In this document: one piece after another, positions 1 through 5,313 of the stretch | Layout: each line of letters starts with the position of its first letter | Position numbering within the stretch: position 1 is the stretch's first letter | Source of the DNA: Candidatus Zixiibacteriota bacterium | GTDB lineage: Bacteria; Zixibacteria; MSB-5A5; SM1-73 | Direction of reading: 5' to 3' | Assembly: GCA_023129805.1 (NCBI GenBank) | Contig: JAGMBK010000079.1 | Location: 1-8,615 of the forward strand | Length of the DNA stretch: 8,615 nucleotides | Position numbers and translations under genes: made by a program | Notes under the pieces: model-generated | What the model was told of the DNA's origin: nothing | The model's input: the letters and a program-made list of their open reading frames with translations, nothing else | Database searches by the model: none

Positions 1-132
1 AAGAAACTCCTCCGGACCATATTCCCATACAATTATATGGGTGATTTCCCGGGCTAATTTCTTCATCCGGTCAAAAAGCCACCTGGGGGCGGAACCATAA
101 TGCAGGGGTAGATTTGCAATTCCAGTTCGCAT
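1..132 (-). CDS. DUF763 family protein, N-terminal fragment
   Basis: The reverse strand from the ATG at 132 stays open to the window edge and gives 44 residues, beginning [20 protein letters not shown] and ending EYGPEEFL. The [12 protein letters not shown] block, then a P-WLF segment, a basic helix (RMKKLARE) and EYGPEEFL is the N-terminal signature I know from DUF763 proteins. These are usually 350-400 residues long and occur in archaea and bacteria, and I know of no established biochemical role. Only about a tenth of the protein is visible. The ribosome binding site is weak (AAGG roughly ten bases upstream), but the family normally starts at this methionine. The gene is transcribed away from the repeat cluster at 168-390. 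Family assignment is by memory of the N-terminal motif; no function is inferred. Confidence 0.83.
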   Translation of the reverse strand, partial: MRTGIANLPLHYGSAPRWLFDRMKKLAREITHIIVWEYGPEEFL

Positions 133-167
133 ATTTTTAAGAAACCTTTTGCGTTTTTTAGCAGTTA

Positions 168-222
168 CGCGTAGGCAAGCCTTTACGGCTTGCCCGCAAA
201 GCCATGAAGGCTTTGCTACGCG
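168..222. repeat. 55-bp three-way palindrome (REPIN-like, copy 1)
   Basis: An outer stem CGCGTA (168-173) pairs with TACGCG (217-222). Inside it sit two hairpins: GCAAGCC/GGCTTGC (175-181 with 187-193, loop TTTAC) and GCAAAGCC/GGCTTTGC (196-203 with 209-216, loop ATGAA). Read from either end, the element starts CGC-GTAG followed directly by a hairpin, so it is two inverted GTAG-hairpin units. A second copy of the same length and layout lies at 7939-7993. This is the layout of a REPIN (a pair of inverted REP sequences), elements mobilised in other bacteria by RAYT transposases that recognise a GTAG plus a hairpin. The pairing is seen directly; the REPIN identity is inferred. Confidence 0.8.
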
Positions 223-233
223 AAACTACCTCT

Positions 234-278
234 CCCCCAATCTCCCCCTCTCCATAGTATGGAGAGGGGGTTAGGGGG
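234..278. repeat. C-rich hairpin repeat, copy 1
   Basis: A perfect 12-bp stem pairs CCCCCTCTCCAT (244-255) with ATGGAGAGGGGG (259-270) around the loop AGT. It is flanked by a further CCCCC (234-238) and GGGGG (274-278) that can extend the pairing. The reverse complement contains CCCCCTAACCCCCTCTCC, which resembles CCCCTAACCCCTCCC in the element at 6694-6776. The two are therefore probably members of one dispersed C-rich palindromic family in opposite orientations. Confidence 0.7.
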
Positions 279-364
279 TAAGGTCTCAAGAATTTCAGCT
301 ACTAAAAGAAGCTCACATCTTTAATCTACGTGCGACCCAGATGCATGTCAACGTAAAACTAATC

Positions 365-393
365 AGGGGCGGAGCTAAAGCTCCGCCCCTACA
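365..393. repeat. solo GTAG-flanked hairpin (REP-like)
   Basis: GGGGCGGAGC (366-375) pairs perfectly with GCTCCGCCCC (380-389) around TAAA, and the flanking A365/T390 and T376/A379 can also pair. On the minus strand the hairpin is immediately preceded by TGTAG, the same GTAG tetranucleotide that borders the hairpins at 168-222, 5371-5395 and 7939-7993. On the plus strand it is followed by TACATTTTTT, so it could also act as a rightward intrinsic terminator, although no gene ends just before it. Confidence 0.7.
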
Positions 394-493
394 TTTTTTC
401 AGCCAATAAGGGAGCTTCTTTTCGTTTAATTTTTTTCTTGCTTTCCGATGAAAATCTTCGATATTAATGATGTAGGATATATTCGAAGAGAGC

Positions 494-521
494 CATTGAC
501 TATTGCCTAATGCCTATTGAC
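494..521. repeat. 7-bp tandem repeat (four units)
   Basis: Four consecutive heptamers, CATTGAC, TATTGCC, TAATGCC and TATTGAC, follow a TATTGMC consensus. On the reverse strand the same array reads CAATAGG-CATTAGG-CAATAGT. The related array at 4432-4459, inside the secreted-protein gene, reads CAGTATT-CAGTAGG-CAGTAGG. Both share a CARTAGG-like core with a 7-bp period. With only four degenerate units this is a modest signal. Confidence 0.55.
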
Positions 522-553
522 TGATCCTATGGATCCAGAATTCGGATTTTCAC

Positions 554-636
554 GGAGGGCTATCCTAATTGGTAAGGAACCTGACTTGAAATCAGGCGGC
601 CGTAAGGCCTTGCGGGTTCGAGTCCTGCGCCCTCCG
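554..636 (+). tRNA. tRNA-Ser (anticodon UGA)
   Basis: This is a full class II tRNA cloverleaf. The acceptor stem is GGAGGGC (554-560) with GCCCTCC (629-635), and the discriminator is G636. The D stem is TCC/GGA (563-565 with 576-578). The anticodon stem CCTGA/TCAGG (580-584 with 592-596) encloses the loop CTTGAAA, with anticodon TGA at 587-589. A long variable arm (597-611) has a GGCC-GTAA-GGCC hairpin, and the T arm is GCGGG-TTCGAGT-CCTGC (612-628). The UGA anticodon, long variable arm and G discriminator all fit serine. The CCA tail is not encoded, so it must be added after transcription. I found no duplicate of the 3' end elsewhere that would suggest integration at this tRNA. Confidence 0.97.
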
Positions 637-760
637 CTTTTAATTGGTTTTGGAATTCCTTGGCTTAGGGTGTTAAGAATTAATGGGCGGTGATTTCCCT
701 ATCAACTTTTTGCGGCTGCTTGCCGAAAAAAATCTCCGTCCGTTCTTTTTGAAAAAAAGC

Positions 761-788
761 TTGACATATTTTTATGTAGGTTTATATT
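761..788 (+). promoter_or_regulatory. sigma70-like promoter for the MerR-type gene
   Basis: A perfect -35 hexamer TTGACA (761-766) is followed after 16 bases by TATATT (783-788), which matches the -10 consensus at five of six positions. Transcription would start near 795-800, about 65 bases before the start codon at 862. The AT-rich dyad at 799-816 lies right at or after the start site, where a bound repressor would block transcription. Confidence 0.75.
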
Positions 789-798
789 AAAGATCTTG

Positions 799-816
799 TA
801 TATCGTATATGATATA
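799..816. promoter_or_regulatory. candidate operator (AT-rich dyad)
   Basis: TATATC (799-804) and GATATA (811-816) are perfect inverted 6-bp arms around GTATAT. The dyad sits just downstream of the predicted promoter and 46 bases before the MerR-type start codon, so autoregulation by that protein is a natural guess. Classical MerR activators bind between -35 and -10, so a dyad at the start site would suit repression better. AT-rich sequence makes chance dyads common. Confidence 0.4.
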
Positions 817-847
817 TATAATAGTTGATAACACATGGCTGCCGGGG

Positions 848-853
848 AAGGAG
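848..853 (+). promoter_or_regulatory. ribosome binding site deciding the start at 862
   Basis: AAGGAG lies 8 bases before the ATG at 862. The upstream in-frame ATG at 835 has no comparable site, and the nine extra residues (MAAGEGEQS) precede the usual MerR N-terminus, so 862 is preferred. Confidence 0.8.
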
Positions 854-861
854 AACAGTCA

Positions 862-1209
862 ATGCAAATAGGTGAACTAAGTAAGCAGAGTAGTGTTCCA
901 CCAAACGCTATTCGACAATATATAAACGATGGTCTGTTACGTGCGGTGAAAGGTGGCAGAGAATCAAGGACACGGCGTCGTCCCTTTGAGTTTAAAGAAA
1001 CCGCCGTAGATACTGTGATAATGATCGCTGCCCTCTGGGACCTCGGCTTGGAACTAAAGGAAAGAAAAACTGCATTGGCAAAAATTAAACCTGAGATTCT
1101 AAAAGAGAAAATTAAGAAGCTGCCTTACTTAGAACTTTTGAAATTCTTACGGAAACAAGGTGTTCGCCTCGAAGACAGGCCATATCTTGAACGGTTCCTT
1201 TCAGATTAA
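862..1209 (+). CDS. small MerR-type transcriptional regulator
   Basis: The 115-residue product starts MQIGELSKQSSVPPNAIRQY, a MerR-type winged helix-turn-helix (helices at about residues 2-21, with NAIRQY as recognition helix). A basic wing segment follows (VKGGRESRTRRRP, 29-41), then a second helical pair (residues 44-74) ending in LGLELKERKTALAKI, where MerR proteins carry their second DNA-binding helices. The C-terminus (75-115) is short, charged and helical. It has no Cys or His metal-binding set and no recognisable ligand domain, so it is not a classical metal sensor. It is most likely a small DNA-binding switch for the cassette it leads. The strong promoter and dyad upstream suggest autoregulation. 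A hairpin spans its stop codon. Assignment to the MerR superfamily is fairly secure; the signal it senses is unknown. Confidence 0.75.
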   Translation: MQIGELSKQSSVPPNAIRQYINDGLLRAVKGGRESRTRRRPFEFKETAVDTVIMIAALWDLGLELKERKTALAKIKPEILKEKIKKLPYLELLKFLRKQGVRLEDRPYLERFLSD

Positions 1210-1222
1210 CTCTGAAGGAACC
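1193..1222 (+). terminator. hairpin over the stop codon, possible attenuator
   Basis: GGTTCCTTTCAGA (1193-1205) pairs with TCTGAAGGAACC (1211-1222) with a single unpaired base, and the TAA stop of the MerR-type gene lies in the loop. The run of five T (about 1233-1237) is ten bases beyond the stem, so it does not fit a standard intrinsic terminator. It could instead reduce read-through into the gene at 1310 or stabilise the 3' end of the message. Confidence 0.4.
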
Positions 1223-1309
1223 CTAAAATAGATTTTTAATAATGAATAGACTTGTCTCAGGTTTAAAGCGTAATGATTTTATGAATTTATCTTAACACTG
1301 GAGTATCGT

Positions 1310-1903
1310 ATGAGTCTTATAGCGTGGATCCTAACAGTCATCGGATTTCTGCTAATATTAGCAGCCGGCACCTGCAGATTTTGGAGGCTTCTCTTTGCGG
1401 GTCCTCAATATTGGTGTGGTCTAAATACAAACGAGAAAAGTGCATCTTGGTTGGTGGAACACATCGGAAAAGCCAAAAAATCGGTGGAGGCAGTAACGGG
1501 TAACCTAAACCCCTATGTTTTTAACGAAGTCGCTGAATTAATACAAAAGAGATTAAGAGAGTCCAACGACCTTGAAATTAAAATTCTTGTAGGATCTGAG
1601 ATTCTTACATTAGAGAATAGAAACGAATTATTAGAGTTTTCAAAAGGGATGGCTTCTAATGGATTCAAACTCGCTTTTCTTGATAAAAGGCCAGAGGAGC
1701 ACTTTAGGGTAGTAGACGAAACCCATCTCTATGTAGAACGACCTCACCCAATTGGAGCATTCCAACGAACGGCTGAATCTTGGGAGAATAGTGTTTTTAG
1801 GGCTTGGGATTATCATATGAAATTTCAGGAATTATGGAAAGACCGGGACGAAGGAATCAAACCACGATTGATCCCAATTGAGTCAATCAAACAGAAATCC
1901 TAG
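1310..1903 (+). CDS. membrane-anchored PLD-like domain protein
   Basis: The 197-residue product has one N-terminal membrane helix (about residues 4-20), a short basic juxtamembrane stretch (CRFWRLLFA) and a soluble domain from about 40 to 178. The order KSVEAVTGNLNPYVF (57-71), strand IKILVGSEI (90-98), a helix, strand FKLAFLD (119-125), then HFRVVDETHLYVERPHP (131-147) and a terminal FQELWKD (172-178) resembles a single phospholipase D-fold half. The catalytic HxK(x4)D motif is not intact: only H131-F-R133-V-V-D136 is present, with R for K and wrong spacing. Catalysis is therefore doubtful and a binding or sensing role is more likely. GGAG precedes the ATG by six bases. The gene lies 100 bases after the MerR-type gene and is close-coupled to the membrane protein at 1915. 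The PLD assignment rests on pattern only and needs a profile search. Confidence 0.6.
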   Translation: MSLIAWILTVIGFLLILAAGTCRFWRLLFAGPQYWCGLNTNEKSASWLVEHIGKAKKSVEAVTGNLNPYVFNEVAELIQKRLRESNDLEIKILVGSEILTLENRNELLEFSKGMASNGFKLAFLDKRPEEHFRVVDETHLYVERPHPIGAFQRTAESWENSVFRAWDYHMKFQELWKDRDEGIKPRLIPIESIKQKS

Positions 1904-1910
1904 GGAGGTG
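1903..1910 (+). promoter_or_regulatory. ribosome binding site for a TTG start
   Basis: GGGAGGTG overlaps the last base of the preceding TAG stop and lies 4 bases before TTG at 1915. No ATG follows until residue 21, inside the first membrane helix, so this strong site decides the non-standard start and implies translational coupling. Confidence 0.75.
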
Positions 1911-1914
1911 AGGC

Positions 1915-2247
1915 TTGACAGAGTTAATTAAAGGCGATGCACCTATTTTTATTATTCTCACTTATGCGGCGGCTATGATGGCGGTAGTAGCCGCTCAACT
2001 TAATTACATTGAACGTTTAGGTCTATCAAAATTTTCTCTCTTTCCTCCTCTCGAGAAAATCAACATGTTTAGCTTTGGTCTTATTGCCTTTGTCTGTTTC
2101 TTAATCAATCAGCTTTTAGCACTTTTGAACATCGCCTTTCAAACGCACTTTCTTGATGTGCCTATTGTCTGTTTATTCTTATTAGAAAATGGTTTCGTAA
2201 TATCATGGATTGTCTGGATCATCGCAGCGAGAAAAGAATACAATTAG
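1915..2247 (+). CDS. small three-helix membrane protein
   Basis: This 110-residue hydrophobic protein is not recognised as any named family. Predicted membrane spans are about residues 10-29 (IFIILTYAAAMMAVVAAQLN), 51-73 (MFSFGLIAFVCFLINQLLALLNI) and 82-104 (DVPIVCLFLLENGFVISWIVWII). The C-terminal tail is short and basic (AARKEYN). It starts at a TTG 11 bases after the stop of the PLD-like gene, with the ribosome binding site overlapping that stop, so the two are almost certainly one operon and their products probably meet in the membrane. It has no catalytic motif, no obvious channel motif and few charged residues within the spans. It could be a structural partner, a small pore, or an anchor for the PLD-like protein; the sequence does not decide among these. 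Confidence 0.75.
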   Translation: MTELIKGDAPIFIILTYAAAMMAVVAAQLNYIERLGLSKFSLFPPLEKINMFSFGLIAFVCFLINQLLALLNIAFQTHFLDVPIVCLFLLENGFVISWIVWIIAARKEYN

Positions 2248-2814
2248 CAATACAGTTCTAAGCTCAAAGTCTATCCCCTAAGGCCTCTCGAAATCACCCA
2301 TTTTTCTATTGTAAATCCCGATCAACTCCATCCTTGTCAACAATTTTGTAAAAGAGAAGATCTTTTTTGGAGGCCTGGAAATAATATCATGTTAGATGTT
2401 GCCAGGCCTCGTCGCCCCGTGCTTATACAGATGCTCGATGTAGCCAATGTCCACCTTCTGAAACAAGCGGATTGGCGGAAAAGGAGAATATAACATGTCG
2501 ATGTCTCTCTGCTGATGCCGGAACACTCTGCGCAAATCCGCTGTGGAACATTCCCCCACTTCTTCTCTTGCTCGCTTGAAAAATCCCCACAGATTTTCCT
2601 TGACTCCTCTGCATTCTGAAGTAAATTATAAGTACAGGCATATTCAATTGACAGCGAAGGCTTATTTTGTGGTAGAGAAACATCTGCTGAATCTTGCTAT
2701 GAAGAATACTCGGCAGTTAATGAGATAAGAGGTATACTCACAATGTCGGCCTTAAGGCCTAATTTGTCGATGAGTTTTCTTTAACCCATTTTGTAATCGA
2801 GGAAGGAGGAACAA
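2248..2814. other. intergenic region with a gene remnant
   Basis: The 567 bases hold the 3' gene remnant at 2392-2553 on the minus strand and otherwise no supported gene. Bases 2248-2372 show nothing identifiable. Open frames at 2423-2683 (minus) and 2543-2728 (plus) overlap the remnant in the wrong frames, lack credible ribosome binding sites and are not called. A short motif similar to 4739-4783 begins at 2569, and a perfect 12-bp palindrome GGCCTTAAGGCC lies at 2748-2759. No convincing promoter for the gene at 2815 could be placed. Confidence 0.6.
2392..2553 (-). pseudogene. detached 3' end of a paralogue of the 5459-6268 gene
   Basis: Read on the minus strand, these bases encode 53 residues and a stop that match residues 217-269 of the protein at 5459-6268. 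Both copies share the cores LRRVFRHQQR and LYSPFPPIRLFQKVDIGYIE and the final PGNI. I count 18 base differences in 162, falling in 15 codons, of which 11 are synonymous; the four changes are I220T, N233D, A262G and T265R. The frame stays open upstream to 2625, but the protein there no longer resembles the intact gene. The only nearby start is a GTG at 2559, which would give a 55-residue peptide behind a poor ribosome binding site. Weaker similarity continues about 18 bases past the stop. It is best read as a truncated duplicate; a translated mini-gene cannot be excluded. Confidence 0.82.
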
Positions 2815-4668
2815 ATGTTTTTAGCAAAAGACAAAGCCGTTTGTCTGTTACTGATAGTTCTTTCCTCTTTTTTGGTCTCGACTTCAATCTTTGCGGTGGA
2901 CAAAAGAGATCTCGGTCCAATCGAAAAGGCAAATCTCCAAACCAATACCATCTCTTCGGAAACTCAGGATGAGAAGGATGTCCCCACTGTCGAAAACATG
3001 CTGAAGGCAAAGCAAGCCGGAGATTTGGAAAAAGCCACCAGAATCCAGGCTATCCTGAATGAAGAAGCAAAGAAGTTCTGGCGATCTCCGGGTGGTGATG
3101 AGATTGTAGTTGAATCCCCATATCCTATACCTCCGCAACGTGACAATGCATTTTACAAGTCCTATCTGTGGGATAACGATCACTGCATATGCAGGGGTCC
3201 GGTTTCTGGGGGAATATCCGTCGATTATGATACCAGTGGAAACGTGTATGCAGTTAGGTGCACAACTTGGAATGGCGTAGCTAATGCTTCCATCAAAGTC
3301 TACAAATCCACTGACGGTGGAAAAGGGTGGTCTGAGTTAACCAGCTTTGCCTCGGTGCATAGTTATTCCTACCCCGTGGTTTTGACAGGAAGGACCGGCA
3401 ATAAGTTGTATGTCTTCTATTTGTATTCATATCAAAATGGAAGCATCAGAGTGCACCGTTATGACCAGAGCGGAATGCAGGAAGGCACTTATGATGTTAA
3501 AGTGGACACGGATACCATTACCTATTTTTCAGCCTGTGTAGACTACGAAAATGGAAACCATCTTATGGTGGCTTATCAGAAGGAGGTAACAGGGGATGCT
3601 ACCCCCAACCTCTACACCATTACGTCCGCCGATTATGGGGAGACCTGGAGCAATGAGGGATTGGTATGGGGCGATGGGGCTCATCCGGACATTGCTTACG
3701 GCAGGAATGGATATGTTTATCTGGTATTCGAGCAGACCATCGGAGGAGACTATGAAATCATGTTTATCAGGAGCACGGATTATTGCTCTCCCGGCTCGTG
3801 GGAATACATTCAGCAGCTTACTTTCGATTTTTATGACGATGATAACTACCCCAAGGTGGCAGCGCTTCATACCCTGCCTGATAGCATACCTTACGTTTGG
3901 GTAGCATATAACCATGAGAACCCGGCTGGCACAAATATCGACTTACGATATGCATATAGCTGCAATGGGGGGGAGTTCTGGTCCAAAAACCATATTCTGG
4001 ATAGCTCCACCGTCTTTCATGAGATGGCGTGTGATCTGTGGACGAAACGGAGCCCGGGTTATTCTTACGTAAATGTATGCTACTTTAAGGGCAGATATGT
4101 TCACCCCTTCCCCCACGGGCACATTTTCTACGGACGGGTCAGTTCGACGAATCCGACTTACTGGGGATGGCTCTTCGAGATAAGTAACCACTGGCCGACT
4201 CAGTCCGAAGATGGGAGAAAAGTATGCCAGGGCACTTATGCTCAAGGCAATTGTGCTATTATGTATGCCGGCAAGGATCCGGATGACCCTTTCGGAGATA
4301 ACTTCCAAAATCTTTGGTTCGACAACAGTGCATGGCCCACAGATGTAGAGGAGGAGATGACAGAGGGAGAGGTACCAGCGAGATTTTCTTTGTCGGCTAA
4401 TTATCCTAATCCCTTCAATCCAGTTACCAGAATTCAGTATTCAGTAGGCAGTAGGCAGACCCACCCACTCCCCATTACCTTGCGAATCTATAATGTTCTG
4501 GGGCAGTTAGTGAGGACTCTGGTGAATGAGCCAAAGGAGCCGGGAAGTTATGAGGTGATATGGGATGGAAAAGATGAAAATGGGAATGAGGCTGCTAGTG
4601 GGATATATTTTTACAGACTTCAGGCAGAAGATTTTACTAAGGCAAAGAAGATGTTGCTACTCAAATAA
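2815..4668 (+). CDS. secreted Asp-box (BNR) beta-propeller protein with C-terminal sorting-type domain
   Basis: The 617-residue precursor starts with a classic signal peptide (K5/K7, hydrophobic core 8-26, likely cleavage after IFA at 27). A charged helical linker (about 30-95) leads into a sialidase-type propeller (about 105-510) with Asp-box motifs: STDGGKGW (165-172), SADYGETW (271-278), a degenerate STDYCSPGSW (320-329) and SCNGGEFW (382-389). The tail (523-617) holds NYPNPFNP, LRIYNVLGQLVRTLV and SGIYFYRL, ending in KKMLLLK. This is the FlgD-like or type IX-secretion-style C-terminal domain common in FCB bacteria, so the protein is probably exported and surface-attached or released. Whether it is a glycosidase is unclear, because the sialidase arginine triad cannot be assigned. 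An AAGGAGG site lies 5 bases before the ATG and a strong terminator follows. A 7-bp repeat at 4432-4459 encodes the unusual VGSRQ stretch between two conserved strands of the tail. Confidence 0.85.
   Translation: MFLAKDKAVCLLLIVLSSFLVSTSIFAVDKRDLGPIEKANLQTNTISSETQDEKDVPTVENMLKAKQAGDLEKATRIQAILNEEAKKFWRSPGGDEIVVESPYPIPPQRDNAFYKSYLWDNDHCICRGPVSGGISVDYDTSGNVYAVRCTTWNGVANASIKVYKSTDGGKGWSELTSFASVHSYSYPVVLTGRTGNKLYVFYLYSYQNGSIRVHRYDQSGMQEGTYDVKVDTDTITYFSACVDYENGNHLMVAYQKEVTGDATPNLYTITSADYGETWSNEGLVWGDGAHPDIAYGRNGYVYLVFEQTIGGDYEIMFIRSTDYCSPGSWEYIQQLTFDFYDDDNYPKVAALHTLPDSIPYVWVAYNHENPAGTNIDLRYAYSCNGGEFWSKNHILDSSTVFHEMACDLWTKRSPGYSYVNVCYFKGRYVHPFPHGHIFYGRVSSTNPTYWGWLFEISNHWPTQSEDGRKVCQGTYAQGNCAIMYAGKDPDDPFGDNFQNLWFDNSAWPTDVEEEMTEGEVPARFSLSANYPNPFNPVTRIQYSVGSRQTHPLPITLRIYNVLGQLVRTLVNEPKEPGSYEVIWDGKDENGNEAASGIYFYRLQAEDFTKAKKMLLLK
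4432..4459. repeat. 7-bp tandem repeat inside a coding region
   Basis: Four heptamers, ATTCAGT, ATTCAGT, AGGCAGT and AGGCAGA, lie in frame within the C-terminal domain of the secreted protein. They encode residues QYSVGSRQT, between the strand carrying TRI and the strand LRIYNVLG. The CAGTAGG core resembles the reverse complement of the array at 494-521. Twenty-eight bases is not a multiple of three, but the reading frame is intact. Confidence 0.6.
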
Positions 4669-4701
4669 ATACCTATTAGCAGATTGGTATGAGGAAGAAA
4701 C

Positions 4702-4737
4702 AAAAAGCGGAGAGGCTGACTCCTCTCCGCTTTTTTT
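4702..4737 (+). terminator. intrinsic terminator of the secreted-protein gene
   Basis: AGCGGAGAGG (4706-4715) pairs perfectly with CCTCTCCGCT (4722-4731) around CTGACT, and the stem runs straight into seven T (4731-4737). Upstream A residues (4702-4706) would pair with the T run, so it may also work on the opposite strand. It lies 33 bases after the stop at 4668 and separates this gene from the one at 4826. Confidence 0.92.
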
Positions 4738-4814
4738 GTGCTCGCTGAAAAATTCCCACCCTTTATTTATTAGTGCCTTGACTTTAAAAAAATTTTGTTT
4801 TCTTTACCAATTAA

Positions 4815-4820
4815 AAGGAG
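4815..4820 (+). promoter_or_regulatory. ribosome binding site deciding the start at 4826
   Basis: AAGGAG lies 5 bases before the ATG at 4826. The same frame is open back to 4565, but that extension would read through the end of the secreted-protein gene and the terminator at 4702-4737, so it is rejected. Confidence 0.85.
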
Positions 4821-4825
4821 ATAAG

Positions 4826-5284
4826 ATGAATTGGACTTTTGCTTTGGCAATTTGGGGGGCATTTTTATCGACAACTCTTGCAGTTCTCAAAGTTTTGGAG
4901 TTTAGAAGGGATAGAGGAAATATTAAAATCACAGTCAAGGGTAGTTACAAAATTCTTCCTACGACAAAGGCATACGGTAACAGGCCCCTTGTAGTGATTA
5001 CGGCCGTAAACAAAGGAAGAAGACCAGTAACACTTAAGGGGGCTGCTTTGTTATTGCCTCGAAAAGAGGGACATCTAATATGTATCGACAGCATGACAGC
5101 CGGAAGGTCGGTTGAGTTGACTGAAGGAAGATCTCACGACTATTTGATGTTTGAAGATGATGTAAAAAACCAGTATGGCCTAACACCGGCAAAATATGTA
5201 GCTTGTGTTTGGGACGCGACTGGAAGATACCATTGGTCTCATGGTATCCTCAAAAGGTTCTTAAAACTTCATCGAATGAAATAG
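4826..5284 (+). CDS. single-pass membrane protein, unrecognised
   Basis: The 152-residue product has an N-terminal membrane helix (about residues 4-24, FALAIWGAFLSTTLAVLKVLE) followed by a basic stop-transfer patch (FRRDRG, 26-31). The soluble part (33-140) alternates short strands: IKITVKGSYKI, PLVVITAVNKGRRPVTLKGAALLL and YVACVWDATGRYHW. This suggests an immunoglobulin-like or other beta-sandwich fold; NKGRRPVTLKGAAL in particular resembles the strands of small membrane-anchored beta proteins common as hypothetical genes in bacteria and prophages. By the positive-inside rule the soluble domain probably faces the cytoplasm. No catalytic motif is seen. The gene stands alone between terminator-like hairpins at 4702-4737 and 5314-5335. 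I do not recognise it and assign no function. Confidence 0.78.
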   Translation: MNWTFALAIWGAFLSTTLAVLKVLEFRRDRGNIKITVKGSYKILPTTKAYGNRPLVVITAVNKGRRPVTLKGAALLLPRKEGHLICIDSMTAGRSVELTEGRSHDYLMFEDDVKNQYGLTPAKYVACVWDATGRYHWSHGILKRFLKLHRMK

Positions 5285-5313
5285 TCCGAATGAATTCTAC
5301 TATAAGTCTAATT

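Larger units (their letters stand above)
133..553. other. repeat-rich intergenic region
   Basis: No gene is visible in these 421 bases on either strand. The left part carries three palindromic elements in a row (168-222, 234-278, 365-393), described separately. Bases 279-364 and 395-490 show nothing I can identify. A 7-bp tandem repeat occupies 494-521, just before the tRNA. I could not place a convincing promoter for the tRNA. BamHI and EcoRI sites lie close together at about 531-542, but the surrounding sequence is ordinary. Confidence 0.7.

Noticed and set aside
168..222. The three-way palindrome as a tRNA-like or CRISPR-like element
   Set aside because: It lacks tRNA invariant bases and length, and the two copies lie 7.8 kb apart with no regular spacers.
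531..542. BamHI and EcoRI sites close together, as in a cloning polylinker
   Set aside because: The flanking sequence is not vector-like and a native tRNA follows; two hexamers close together are plausible by chance.
554..636. tRNA-Ser as an integration site for an island
   Set aside because: No integrase gene is present and I found no repeat of the tRNA 3' end elsewhere in the window.
835..861. Upstream ATG that would extend the MerR-type protein by nine residues
   Set aside because: There is no ribosome binding site before it, while AAGGAG at 848-853 is well placed for the ATG at 862, where the family N-terminus begins.
2423..2728. Two small open frames (2423-2683 minus, 2543-2728 plus)
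   Set aside because: Both overlap the gene remnant in the wrong frame, show no recognisable protein pattern and have no good ribosome binding site.
2748..2759. Perfect 12-bp palindrome GGCCTTAAGGCC
   Set aside because: There is no promoter, regulator or second copy to give it meaning; it may be a chance palindrome or restriction-type site.
3529..4308. Minus-strand open frames of 121-128 residues inside the secreted-protein gene
   Set aside because: They are antisense to a well-supported gene with signal peptide, Asp-boxes and sorting domain, and show no protein-like pattern of their own.
4565..4825. Open extension of the 4826 gene back to 4565
   Set aside because: It overlaps the end of the secreted-protein gene in another frame and crosses a strong intrinsic terminator; the site at 4815-4820 supports the later start.
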